From: CAYOXX01 sp964408025
GTDB taxonomy: Bacteria > Acidobacteriota > DATKUA01
Direction of reading: 5' to 3'
Length of the DNA stretch: 24,071 bases
Assembly (NCBI GenBank): GCA_964408025.1
Contig: CAYOXX010000042.1
Coordinates: forward strand, 1-24,071
The first letter of the stretch is position 1. Each line of letters starts with the position of its first letter. The translations under genes were made by a program, and so were the position numbers. Below are positions 16,814 to 23,760 of this stretch, in pieces. A model generated the notes under the pieces. It did not search any database. It had not been told where the DNA came from and was given only the letters and a program-made list of their open reading frames with translations.

Positions 16814-17992
16814 TCATTCCGTGTCGGTTTCATTCCCTCCCGAGTCTTCCTCCTCGGGTGTCAACACCTCCAGGATTCTCGTCAGCGTTTCCTCATCGTC
16901 GGTCCACGTTTCGACGACCCGCTCGTGATCAAGCTCTATTTCGACGCCGGTGCCGCTTCGTGCTCTTGTCCGTTGGATTTCGGACAGCAGCGGCCTGAAG
17001 GAGATTGTCCTGCCGAGCACGTAGGTGTCGGGTCCGATAAAGCTGTTTTCTTCGGTCAGGGATTGCCTCAGGCGCGCGTAGTGCCCGGCGGCTGCTTCTT
17101 CATTGCCGAAGCGGGATAATATTATCTGCACCCGATTCCCTTCGCCGTCCCAGTTGAGTTCACTGATGGTGCAGTGAATGCTGTCTTCAGCGAGATCCGA
17201 CAGCGTTTCGATCGAGGGGGAACTGGGGTCTTCTCGGCACACGTATTCGAGCGTCAGGTTCAATAGAGATAGGTTAGAATGGTAGCTCCAGAGATATCCC
17301 TGGCCAGAGCTCACTTCCAGCAGCTCGGCCGGGTCGACGCTATCCAATATCGGCACGTCGTTCCACTGGCCTGCGCGAATCATTCTCATGAGGTCTCGCA
17401 GCTCTTCAGCGACCAGGAACTCCTGCGTCGGCGTCGCGAATCCATAGAGCTGGTCTTCCGCTCCCGCGGGGCGGAAGAGATAGATCGGCCGCCTGCCGAT
17501 CCTGCCGTTCTGGGCCTCCAACTCGCCCCCTTCGGAGGCGCGCTCGATGAGGGCATCGAGGTCGGCGAAGCGGTAAACGCGCAGCCACCTGCTAGGCGAC
17601 CAGCTTCCATATAGCCTCCCGTTGGCCTCGAACCTGTAGGCGCACTTCCTGTTTATCCATCGCCTTTCGCCGTCCGCCGTCACGATGCCGGCGTCCTTAA
17701 GACTTAGCTTGATGATGGCTGCCCTGGTTTCCGAATCGTACTGCCCCGCCAGCGAGGGCGGGAGGTATTGCTCTCCCGACGGCATCAGGTCCCTTCCCTC
17801 CACGATGTAACTTCTGTAGATCTCCCTCGGGCAGGTGCGCAAAAAAGCTTCCTTGTCGAAATGGACTATCTCCCCGTATGCGTCGGCAGGAAACCAGCAG
17901 AGAAGCTCTTCCAGAGAAGGTCCCGCCTGGGCGGTTGCCGTCAGCGCTACGCACACTGATAGAAGGTAAGTGAGAATCGCTTTGCTCTTCAT
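16814..17992 (-). CDS. Secreted protein of unknown function
   Basis: A 392-aa protein I do not recognise. I chose the ATG at 17992 because CGGAGGA lies about 8 bases upstream and the following residues form a signal peptide (cleavage after TAQA, about residue 22); the open frame extends further 5' but that part reads like noncoding sequence. The mature part begins with LEELLCWFPADAYGEIVHFD, has two further Cys in the first half, a Trp-rich stretch near residue 130, and ends in an acidic tail (EEEDSGG...). No enzyme motif is seen. The pattern of alternating strands and helices suggests a globular exported protein. It precedes the other unknown secreted gene by about 250 bases on the same strand and could be co-transcribed with it. 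GC bias is weaker than in most genes here. Confidence 0.75.
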   Translation of the reverse strand: MKSKAILTYLLSVCVALTATAQAGPSLEELLCWFPADAYGEIVHFDKEAFLRTCPREIYRSYIVEGRDLMPSGEQYLPPSLAGQYDSETRAAIIKLSLKDAGIVTADGERRWINRKCAYRFEANGRLYGSWSPSRWLRVYRFADLDALIERASEGGELEAQNGRIGRRPIYLFRPAGAEDQLYGFATPTQEFLVAEELRDLMRMIRAGQWNDVPILDSVDPAELLEVSSGQGYLWSYHSNLSLLNLTLEYVCREDPSSPSIETLSDLAEDSIHCTISELNWDGEGNRVQIILSRFGNEEAAAGHYARLRQSLTEENSFIGPDTYVLGRTISFRPLLSEIQRTRARSGTGVEIELDHERVVETWTDDEETLTRILEVLTPEEEDSGGNETDTE

Positions 17993-18364
17993 GAAACCGT
18001 TCCTCCGTAGTCGCGGATTGTCTACCCGCAGGTAAGACGATTCGGGGTCTCGACAGGCATATATTAAAAGGTCCACCCCGTCCCTTTGACATGAGCTGAG
18101 CAAGATCCGTTCCTGCGATTGCCCCAGTTGTCTATCGTTGCGGTCGGCTTGAGATGACGAGGCTTTTCGCGGGGAATCCAGGTGCCTGCAAACGTGCCGG
18201 GCGTGGCAAACGCGACACATGCATCCAGCATGTTGACACGAGGGGAGTCGTTGCAGGTAACGCCCTTGCCCACCGGGGGAGCCGCGCGATGATTTCAGAA
18301 AACCGACAGGTCAAACGCGGCGACGAGCCGGTTTCCTTGTGCTGGCGGAGCGAAGGAGTGTCGA
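17993..18364. other. Intergenic stretch between unknown secreted gene and tRNA pair
   Basis: About 370 bases with no supportable protein gene. The minus strand contains an AT-rich TTTAATATAT about 65 bases before the start at 17992 that could be part of a -10 box, without a matching -35. Near the tRNA end there is a small hairpin (18313-18334). The rest has no repeat or motif that I recognise. Confidence 0.45.
18313..18334 (-). terminator. Weak terminator candidate after the tRNA pair
   Basis: On the minus strand AAAC-CGGC pairs with GCCG-GTTT across a 5-base loop with one bulged C. It lies about 30 bases past tRNA-Arg and is followed only by a broken T-rich stretch. It may end the tRNA transcript, but the structure is modest. 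Confidence 0.3.
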
Positions 18365-18441
18365 TGGCGCGCCCGGCAGGACTCGAACCTGCGACATTCT
18401 GCTTAGAAGGCAGATGCTCTATCCGCCTGAGCTACGGGCGC
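18365..18441 (-). tRNA. tRNA-Arg (anticodon UCU)
   Basis: A full cloverleaf on the minus strand: 7-bp acceptor GCGCCCG/CGGGCGC, D-arm with AGCTCAG, anticodon stem TCTGC/GCAGA with loop CTTCTAA giving anticodon TCT, T-arm GCAGG-TTCGAGT-CCTGC, discriminator G and encoded CCA. It is 2 bases downstream of tRNA-Pro and probably shares its transcript. Its 3' end is partly repeated at 15428-15458. Confidence 0.96.
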
Positions 18442-18443
18442 GC

Positions 18444-18520
<77 letters not shown>

Positions 18521-18531
18521 AATCTCGAGGC

Positions 18532-18561
18532 ATTCTAGGTACGGCTTCCGACGGGTGTCAA
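18532..18561 (-). promoter_or_regulatory. Promoter of the tRNA-Pro/tRNA-Arg unit
   Basis: On the minus strand TTGACA (18556-18561), 18 bases, then TAGAAT (18532-18537). Both boxes are near consensus. The start site would fall at about 18525, a few bases before the 5' end of tRNA-Pro. Confidence 0.75.
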
Positions 18562-18603
18562 GGAGGGCCATTAATACCAGAGTGTTTCAGGGTTTGACGC
18601 AAT

Positions 18604-18660
18604 CCAATTACATCATGGTGGGACAGTCCGCCGCGGCGGATTCCTGTCTGTCCCGATTGG
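18604..18660. repeat. Nested inverted repeat of unknown role
   Basis: Three nested elements: CCAAT/ATTGG outer arms (18604-18608 and 18656-18660), GGGACAG/CTGTCCC middle arms (18620-18626 and 18648-18654), and a perfect 14-base palindrome TCCGCCGCGGCGGA at 18627-18640. There is no T-tract on either side. It lies upstream of the tRNA promoter and downstream of endonuclease III. Confidence 0.55.
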
Positions 18661-18744
18661 TCCGAGTAGGCGGATAAAACTATAAGTCATTGAATTGGTA
18701 GTCACTGAGCCATGGGCAGTAGGTAAGACGCGATAGGGATAATG

Positions 18745-19428
18745 TCACTCCTTCGGCAACTTCTCCGGCCAGCGGCAGAGGTCGTATAGACAGCACTCGG
18801 CGCAGCGCGGCCTGCGGGCGGTGCAGACGGTGCGGCCGAGCTCGAGCAGGTTCATGTGCAGGCTGTATGCCTTGCCCTCCGGCACCAGCGGCGCCATCAG
18901 CCGGAACGTCTTGACCGCGTTGGCGCTCTCCGGCACCAGGCCGAGGCGGCGGGCGATGCGGTGTACGTGAGTGTCGACCGGGAAGAGGTCGCGCCCGCAG
19001 GCGATCATCAGCACCACGGCGGCCGTCTTGACGCCGATCCCTTTAAGCTTGGTTAGTGTCTCGAACGCCTCCCCCGCCGGCATCCCGCAGAGGGATCGCA
19101 GCGAGAGCTCGCTGTAGGTCGAGTTCACCCATCGCAATATCTCCTGGATGCGCTCGCTCTTCTGGCGGTGGAGCCCGGCGGGGTGGATAGCGTCGGCAAC
19201 CTCTTCGCGTAGGGCTTCCATAGCTTCGCGCCAGGTCAAGAAGCGCCGCCTTAGGCGGCCGTAAGCGAGGTCGCGGTTGCCGTCGCTGGTGCTCTGGCTC
19301 AGCACCGTCTTGATCAGCACGTCCAGGGGGTCGCCGCTAGCGCGTCGGCGCGGCACGCCCTGCTCGCGCTCGAGAACGCGCGCGATCTCGGCCGTCCGAT
19401 CCCGCAATCTCCGCCGATTCTCTGCCAT
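18745..19428 (-). CDS. nth: Endonuclease III (DNA glycosylase/AP lyase)
   Basis: A 227-aa base-excision repair enzyme that removes oxidised pyrimidines and nicks abasic sites. The helix-hairpin-helix LKGIGVKTA carries the catalytic Lys134, and VDTHVHRIARRLGL carries the catalytic Asp152. The C-terminal iron-sulfur loop has Cys202, Cys209, Cys212 and Cys218 in the exact C-x6-C-x2-C-x5-C spacing. I chose the ATG at 19428; the open frame extends upstream but there overlaps the M23 gene and reads as low-complexity noise. No clear Shine-Dalgarno precedes it, so translation may depend on the gene 40 bases upstream. Length is close to the usual 210-230 aa. Confidence 0.94.
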   Translation of the reverse strand: MAENRRRLRDRTAEIARVLEREQGVPRRRASGDPLDVLIKTVLSQSTSDGNRDLAYGRLRRRFLTWREAMEALREEVADAIHPAGLHRQKSERIQEILRWVNSTYSELSLRSLCGMPAGEAFETLTKLKGIGVKTAAVVLMIACGRDLFPVDTHVHRIARRLGLVPESANAVKTFRLMAPLVPEGKAYSLHMNLLELGRTVCTARRPRCAECCLYDLCRWPEKLPKE

Positions 19429-19468
19429 GCCGTCTGTCTGGTGGTGCAAATTAAGGTTGGGGGTGCTG

Positions 19469-20329
19469 TTAGCGCACGTCGATTTCCAGCAGGCCGCGCG
19501 GGTCGCAGACGACGCCCTCGACGCGCAGCATCCAGTGCAGGTGCGGCCCGGTAACCCGCCCCGTGGCGCCCGAGAGGCCCACGATCTCGCCTGTGCCAAC
19601 CTCTTGCCCGACGCCGACCGTGATCTCGGAGAGGTGCAGGTAGCCGCTGAATACGCCGAGGCCGTGGTCAACGATAACCGTGTTGCCGCCGAAGAACAGG
19701 TCTCGCGTCAGCGCCACACTGCCGGAATTGGAGCTCGAGATCGGCGTGCCGGTCGGCACCGCCAGGTCGGCGCCGCGGTGGTAGGAGCGCTCCTCGCCGT
19801 TGAACACGCGGCTGACCCCGAACGGCGCGCTCCAGCGCCCGTCGGCCGGGGCGACGAACGGCCCGCTCCAGAGGCGCCGCTGCGCACCGGCGGCGTAGGC
19901 GGCCCGCAGCGCCTCGTTGTCGAGCCGCACCCTCTCCAGGTCCTCAGGGCTGAGCCGCACGAAGCGGGGGTCGACGCTCAGCTCCTGCCGCGGGAAGTCG
20001 ACGGCCCCGACAGTCAGCAGGCGGCTTGCCAGCGCCTCAGTGCCGTCCTCGAAGCGGACCCTCACCCTGAGTTCGTGCTCGCCCGGCGTGCAGTTACGGT
20101 CGACCGCGGCGACAGCTACCAGGCGCTCGCCGTCGGCGCCGAAGCGCACCGGCCGACCGCACCACTGCCCCTCGGCCCAGACAACCGGCGTCGGCGAGGC
20201 CAGCACCAGCAGCAGCGGCTCCCCCTGCCGCACGCCGCGGCAGCGCACCTGAAGGCCGAGCTCCTTCGAACCGAGCCCGAGGAAGGCGACCGCCGCCAGC
20301 GCGGTGAAAAGTGCCGTGTACTTTCTCAT
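19469..20329 (-). CDS. Secreted M23 family metallopeptidase
   Basis: A 286-aa exported protein with a C-terminal LytM/M23 domain, a fold that cuts peptide crosslinks in peptidoglycan. Zinc ligands are His184 and Asp188 (YHRGADLAVP) and His265 in GPHLHW; His232 (GYLHLS) and His263 are the other active-site histidines, so the site looks complete. Residues 1-22 form a signal peptide or membrane anchor. The N-terminal half (about 30-150) is a beta-rich domain of the type often found before M23 domains (ending in LSPEDLERVRLDNEALRAAY). It is probably co-transcribed with nth, 40 bases downstream. It should act in the periplasm or on the outer face of the wall; whether it cleaves or only regulates wall hydrolysis is not shown by sequence. 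Confidence 0.92.
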   Translation of the reverse strand: MRKYTALFTALAAVAFLGLGSKELGLQVRCRGVRQGEPLLLVLASPTPVVWAEGQWCGRPVRFGADGERLVAVAAVDRNCTPGEHELRVRVRFEDGTEALASRLLTVGAVDFPRQELSVDPRFVRLSPEDLERVRLDNEALRAAYAAGAQRRLWSGPFVAPADGRWSAPFGVSRVFNGEERSYHRGADLAVPTGTPISSSNSGSVALTRDLFFGGNTVIVDHGLGVFSGYLHLSEITVGVGQEVGTGEIVGLSGATGRVTGPHLHWMLRVEGVVCDPRGLLEIDVR

Positions 20330-20432
20330 GGCTCTCGAATGATAACAGCATCGGCGGAGAAGGGAACATAATGGAGACTACGCGATCTCGAGCGGCATAT
20401 CTCTCGTGGAGAGCCGCACGCGGCAGGAAAGC

Positions 20433-20441
20433 TGCTATATT
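20433..20441 (+). promoter_or_regulatory. Extended -10 promoter candidate for the GH26 gene
   Basis: TGCTATATT gives a TGn extension and a TATATT -10 box (20436-20441), with a start site near 20447 and a GGGGGG ribosome site before the ATG at 20467. No good -35 is seen, as can be the case for extended -10 promoters. Confidence 0.4.
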
Positions 20442-20466
20442 TGGGGCTGACATACGGGGGGAATCG

Positions 20467-21594
20467 ATGAGCTTTTCTTTCAGGTTCGCTTCGGCTTGTC
20501 TCTTGACTCTCGTGCTGCTCGCCGCCGCAGGCGCGCGGGCGGATGAGGGCACCCTCTACAGGATCGTCGAGCCGCGCAAGAATCGTCTCTACCACGGCGC
20601 CTTCCCGCCCGATCCCGACTACGGCGACGAGGTAGTCCTCCCCGAAATCCTCGACGAGTACGAGCAGGCGGTCGGCAGGCGGGCGGTGATCGTCTACTTC
20701 TCCCACAACTGGTACCGCAGCCGCCAGTTTCCGCTCGAGACCGCCGAGTGGATTCGCCAGCGCAATGCAGTACCCTTCATCCGCCTCATGCTACGCTCGA
20801 CCGCCCGGCAGGACCGGGCCGACAGGAAGTATAAGCTGAGCAAGATCATCGCCGGCCGCTTCGACAACAACCTCAGGGCTTGGGCCGGGGCCGCGCGCGA
20901 CTTCGGCACGCCCCTGATCGTCGAGTACGGCACCGAGTGCAACGGCCGCTGGTTCGCTTGGAACGGCTGGTGGAACGGCAAAGGGAAGACCAAGGGGTAT
21001 GGCGACCCCGAAGTCGCCGACGGCCCCGAGCGTTTCGTCGCCGCCTTCCGCCGCATCGTCGACCTGATGCGCACCGAGGGTGCCGACAACATCACCTGGG
21101 TCTGGCACCCCAACGCCACCGACTGGCCGCAGAACAAGTGGAACCGGATGGAGAACTACTACCCCGGCGACGACTACGTCGACTGGATCGCCGTCAGCGC
21201 CTACGGCCCGCAGGAGCCATTAGAGGACTGGGGCGAGAGCTTCCGCGAGCAGATAGATCCCTGCTACGACCGCCTGCGCGAGCTGGCGCCGGACAAGCCG
21301 ATCTACATCGCCGAGTTCGGCTGCCACGAGTTCAGCGTCGCCTCCGACACTGACGAAAGCTTGCGTGCTGACCGCTGGGCCGAGGCCGCGCTGGACGACA
21401 TATTCGCCCGCCGCTGGCCGGCGGTTTTTGGCTTCACTTGGTGGAACGAGTCCTGGGAGAACGACGACAATCCCGAGCACGACACCACCATGCGCGTCCA
21501 GGACATCCAGGCCCTCGCCGCAGTCTTCAAAGCCCAGCTCAAGGCGAACAGGAAGAAGCTACAGAGGCGGCCAGTCACACGCAGAGTGAGTTGA
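20467..21594 (+). CDS. Secreted glycoside hydrolase family 26-like protein
   Basis: A 375-aa exported (beta/alpha)8-barrel protein resembling GH26, a family mainly of endo-beta-mannanases. The ATG at 20467 follows GGGGGG by a short gap and starts a clear signal peptide (about 1-25, ending AGARA); the open frame continues upstream but without a signal or ribosome site. TECNGRWFAWNG (156-167) matches the acid/base region, with Glu157 in the place of the family's HEMNGxWFxW Glu. IYIAEFG (279-285) gives the likely nucleophile Glu283. WVWHPN (211-216) and FTWWNES (323-329) are conserved aromatic strands lining the sugar cleft. There is no carbohydrate-binding module. It stands alone, divergent from the M23 gene. 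Substrate could be mannan, beta-1,3-xylan or another beta-glycan. Confidence 0.82.
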   Translation: MSFSFRFASACLLTLVLLAAAGARADEGTLYRIVEPRKNRLYHGAFPPDPDYGDEVVLPEILDEYEQAVGRRAVIVYFSHNWYRSRQFPLETAEWIRQRNAVPFIRLMLRSTARQDRADRKYKLSKIIAGRFDNNLRAWAGAARDFGTPLIVEYGTECNGRWFAWNGWWNGKGKTKGYGDPEVADGPERFVAAFRRIVDLMRTEGADNITWVWHPNATDWPQNKWNRMENYYPGDDYVDWIAVSAYGPQEPLEDWGESFREQIDPCYDRLRELAPDKPIYIAEFGCHEFSVASDTDESLRADRWAEAALDDIFARRWPAVFGFTWWNESWENDDNPEHDTTMRVQDIQALAAVFKAQLKANRKKLQRRPVTRRVS

Positions 21595-21632
21595 GTCGCA
21601 CAACGATGGGCAATTACTTCATGTAGGTCGAA

Positions 21633-22082
21633 TCATTCGGCGAGGAGGTCTGGATGGTGCTGCCGCAGCCAGGCTAGGACTTCCCCGTGGAGCAATTCCG
21701 TCTCCTCGATCAAGCCTTGAACATCCGATTCAGTTGCCACGCCGGCCGCATCGTACTCTGCCTGATTCCTGAGCGAGCGGCAGCTATCGAGAAAATCCGC
21801 CCTTTGTGCTTGGGCCGGCCCGATGATGAGCGGCAAGCACTGTATCGTAACGAAGTGGGAGGGAGATCCGGATGATGTTCTGTAACCGGCTGCTCGCAGT
21901 GCCGACTTACACAGTTGCAGGGCAGCGTTGTAGGCGATGTTGAATCTCCAGTCCAGGTTTAAACTTTCGGATTTACACAACTCTAGATCGCGTTCAACAA
22001 CTTCTAGTATGCTGCTAATCTCATCAGCAGAAGTCTGCTCCTTCTTCAGATATCGCTTACGAACAAATAGCTCCAAGCTCAT
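21633..22082 (-). CDS. HEPN domain protein, probable toxin of an MNT/HEPN pair
   Basis: A 149-aa all-helical protein with a HEPN-type four-helix layout. The helix NLDWRFNIAYNAALQLCKSALRAAGYR and the later RNQAEYD (Arg105 to Tyr110) are typical of HEPN proteins related to the SAV_6107 group. Canonical HEPN RNases have R-x4-6-H; here the position near the His is Tyr, so RNase activity is uncertain. I chose the ATG at 22082, which has GGTGG upstream; an in-frame TTG at 22094 would add four residues. It overlaps the end of the nucleotidyltransferase gene by 26 bases, showing translational coupling. In characterised HepT/MntA systems the HEPN partner is the toxin and is AMPylated by the nucleotidyltransferase. 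That role is inferred here. Confidence 0.85.
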   Translation of the reverse strand: MSLELFVRKRYLKKEQTSADEISSILEVVERDLELCKSESLNLDWRFNIAYNAALQLCKSALRAAGYRTSSGSPSHFVTIQCLPLIIGPAQAQRADFLDSCRSLRNQAEYDAAGVATESDVQGLIEETELLHGEVLAWLRQHHPDLLAE

Positions 22083-22656
22083 CCTCACCACCAATTAAGA
22101 ATATTTTCTTGCTGCGGACAATGCTGTTTACAAAGTGATTTCCCTGCTTATATTTTTTTTTGAATTCAGAAGCAGTGTATGTATTCAAATTTATCTCGCG
22201 TTGTAAAGTACTCTTCACCCCTGAGAGCGCAATCGCCGCGTCCTTCAGTGTCAAATCTCCAATGATTAATAGGTCTATGTCGCTATCGAATTCATCTTTG
22301 TTCTGGGCTAATGAGCCATAGATTAAAGCCACTTCAACGCCCCCCTCCAGTCCTTTTAAGCCCTCGCGAAGTAAGTCTCCAAAATTAACTGTTTTTAAAA
22401 AAACATTCCTCAAGTCACCGAAAATTGGTGAAGACTTGTTAGCCTTATAAGATATCCTATTACCGAATGCTTTTTTTGTTATAAGATTCAGGTTTTGCAG
22501 CTTCTCGAGGTTGCGTTGGATGGGATAACGAGAATGCTTTAGAGCAGAAGCGAGTTGACCCTGGTCGAATTCTTCGTCTGGATGAGAAAGGAAAAAACCT
22601 AGGAGTTCAGTAAAGATCTTGTTCGCGAATAGGTTGTTGATGGCCGATGCGTGCAT
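22057..22656 (-). CDS. Winged-helix/minimal nucleotidyltransferase protein, probable antitoxin
   Basis: A 199-aa protein with two parts. Residues about 1-75 look like a winged helix-turn-helix (FDQGQLASALKHSRYPIQRNLEKLQNLNLITKK). Residues about 90-199 are a minimal nucleotidyltransferase with the exact GS-x10-DxD signature (Gly114-Ser115, Asp126, Asp128). In MntA/HepT systems this enzyme transfers AMP to the HEPN toxin; here the winged helix could also bind the palindrome in its own promoter. The ATG at 22656 has GGAG 7-10 bases upstream. The gene is clearly AT-richer than its surroundings and uses AAA, ATT and TTA codons freely, suggesting recent transfer. It overlaps the HEPN gene. Family call firm; autoregulation is inference. 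Confidence 0.9.
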   Translation of the reverse strand: MHASAINNLFANKIFTELLGFFLSHPDEEFDQGQLASALKHSRYPIQRNLEKLQNLNLITKKAFGNRISYKANKSSPIFGDLRNVFLKTVNFGDLLREGLKGLEGGVEVALIYGSLAQNKDEFDSDIDLLIIGDLTLKDAAIALSGVKSTLQREINLNTYTASEFKKKYKQGNHFVNSIVRSKKIFLIGGEDELGAICS

Positions 22657-22671
22657 GGTTTAGCTCCGAAC

Positions 22672-22688
22672 GGCCTAATTATTAGGCC
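22672..22688. promoter_or_regulatory. Palindromic operator candidate of the MNT/HEPN operon
   Basis: GGCCTAATAATTAGGCC on the minus strand is a perfect inverted repeat with 8-base arms around one central base. It covers the -10 box of the operon promoter and ends 16 bases before the ATG at 22656. A protein bound here would block transcription; the winged-helix N-terminus of the first gene product is the obvious candidate. Confidence 0.65.
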
Positions 22689-22706
22689 AATCAGCCCAAA
22701 AGTAAA
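22678..22706 (-). promoter_or_regulatory. Promoter of the MNT/HEPN operon
   Basis: On the minus strand TTTACT (22701-22706), 17 bases, then AATAAT (22678-22683), which differs from the consensus -10 in one base. The -10 is inside the palindrome at 22672-22688. Confidence 0.55.
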
Positions 22707-22787
22707 GCCGCTTTGTTCAGGAGGCTGGTTTCCGGCCGCATCTGTCCGTTAGCTGCTCTCCGCCGGCTTGTGGTGCCGTGGGGGCCC

Positions 22788-23555
22788 TCAGTGGACGCGG
22801 TAATCGTCGTCGTCTTCAAAAAGGTTGCGGATTTTGTCCAGGTCGATGACGCGCGGATCGCGGCTCCGTCGGCTGCGCCCACGGCCGCCCAGCATCGCCC
22901 ACAGCCTGTTCCTCTTGATGAAGATGTATCCGAAGACGAGTCCGCCCAGGTGGGCGATGTGCGAAATGCCCCCGCCCGCGCCGGCCATCGAGGAGACGAA
23001 CACCATGACGCCGACGATGAGCACGAACCACTTCGCCTTGATCGGAATCAGCAGGTTGAAGTAGATTACGCGCTCCGGGAAAAAGAGGCCGAAGGCCAGT
23101 ATCACGCCGTATATGGCACCCGAAGCGCCTACTGTCGGTATCGCCTCCGTCCCCGGCGCCAACAGCGGCTGCAGGACCGCCACCAGCAGGCCGGCGCCGA
23201 CGCCGCAGAAGAGGTAGTAGACTAGGAACAGCCGGGTGCCCATCGCCTTCTCCACGTCGCCGCCGAACATCCAGAGGGCGAACATGTTGAACAGCACGTG
23301 GTAGAAGCCGCCGTGCAGGAACATGTAGGTGAACGGCATCCAGAGCGTCAGGCTGCCCCAGAACAGCTGCGGCGTCATCCCGAGGACGACCTGCAGGCTG
23401 TAGACGATCTGCGCGCCGCCCTCGGCGCCGAACAGCCGGGGTAGGAACATGAGTGCGAAAACGGCGACGTTGGCGATCAGCAGTGCCTTCACCGCCGACG
23501 TCAGCGGGCCGCCGAAGCGGATCCGCGTCCGGCCGTGGCCGTATGGGCTGTACAT
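22788..23555 (-). CDS. Rhomboid family intramembrane serine protease
   Basis: A 255-aa membrane protease that cleaves transmembrane segments of other proteins. Six hydrophobic segments are visible. HVLFN (86-90) supplies the oxyanion His and Asn, GASGAIYG (143-150) holds the nucleophile Ser145, and ISHIAHLGGLVFGY (197-210) holds the catalytic His202 in the last helix. After the last helix there is a basic stretch (KRNRLW, RGRSRRSRD) and an acidic end (EDDDDYRVH), probably cytoplasmic. The N-terminus is short and Tyr/Gly-rich. The ATG at 23555 has a weak GGGCACGAG site. It is transcribed away from the tRNA-Thr end and its 3' end faces the toxin-antitoxin promoter. Substrates are unknown. Confidence 0.94.
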   Translation of the reverse strand: MYSPYGHGRTRIRFGGPLTSAVKALLIANVAVFALMFLPRLFGAEGGAQIVYSLQVVLGMTPQLFWGSLTLWMPFTYMFLHGGFYHVLFNMFALWMFGGDVEKAMGTRLFLVYYLFCGVGAGLLVAVLQPLLAPGTEAIPTVGASGAIYGVILAFGLFFPERVIYFNLLIPIKAKWFVLIVGVMVFVSSMAGAGGGISHIAHLGGLVFGYIFIKRNRLWAMLGGRGRSRRSRDPRVIDLDKIRNLFEDDDDYRVH

Positions 23556-23725
23556 CTCGTGCCCCCGATGCGGTTCGCCTAGAAATCGGAAACAGGGCTC
23601 AGTATAGCGCCACCTCCAGGCTAGTCAAGCAGGGCCGCGGGCCGCGCCTCGCGGCCGGCGCGGATTGGTCGGTAGAGCCCGCGGGAGCGCGTAGAAAACC
23701 GCTCGAAAAAAAACCGCTCGCTCCC
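23556..23725. other. Noncoding stretch upstream of the rhomboid gene
   Basis: This GC-rich stretch must hold the rhomboid promoter on the minus strand, but I cannot point to a good pair of boxes. It contains an A-run at 23706-23713 flanked by two copies of CCGCTCG. No protein gene is supported. Confidence 0.4.
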
Positions 23726-23754
23726 TTGACAGCTACGGGGTGCTTTAGTATGCT
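23726..23754 (+). promoter_or_regulatory. Strong promoter ahead of the candidate structured RNA
   Basis: TTGACA (23726-23731), exactly 17 bases, then TATGCT (23749-23754). The start site would be near 23761. No coding frame with a ribosome site follows, and the next gene on this strand, tRNA-Thr, has its own promoter. Confidence 0.68.
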
Positions 23755-23760
23755 CTCGCG

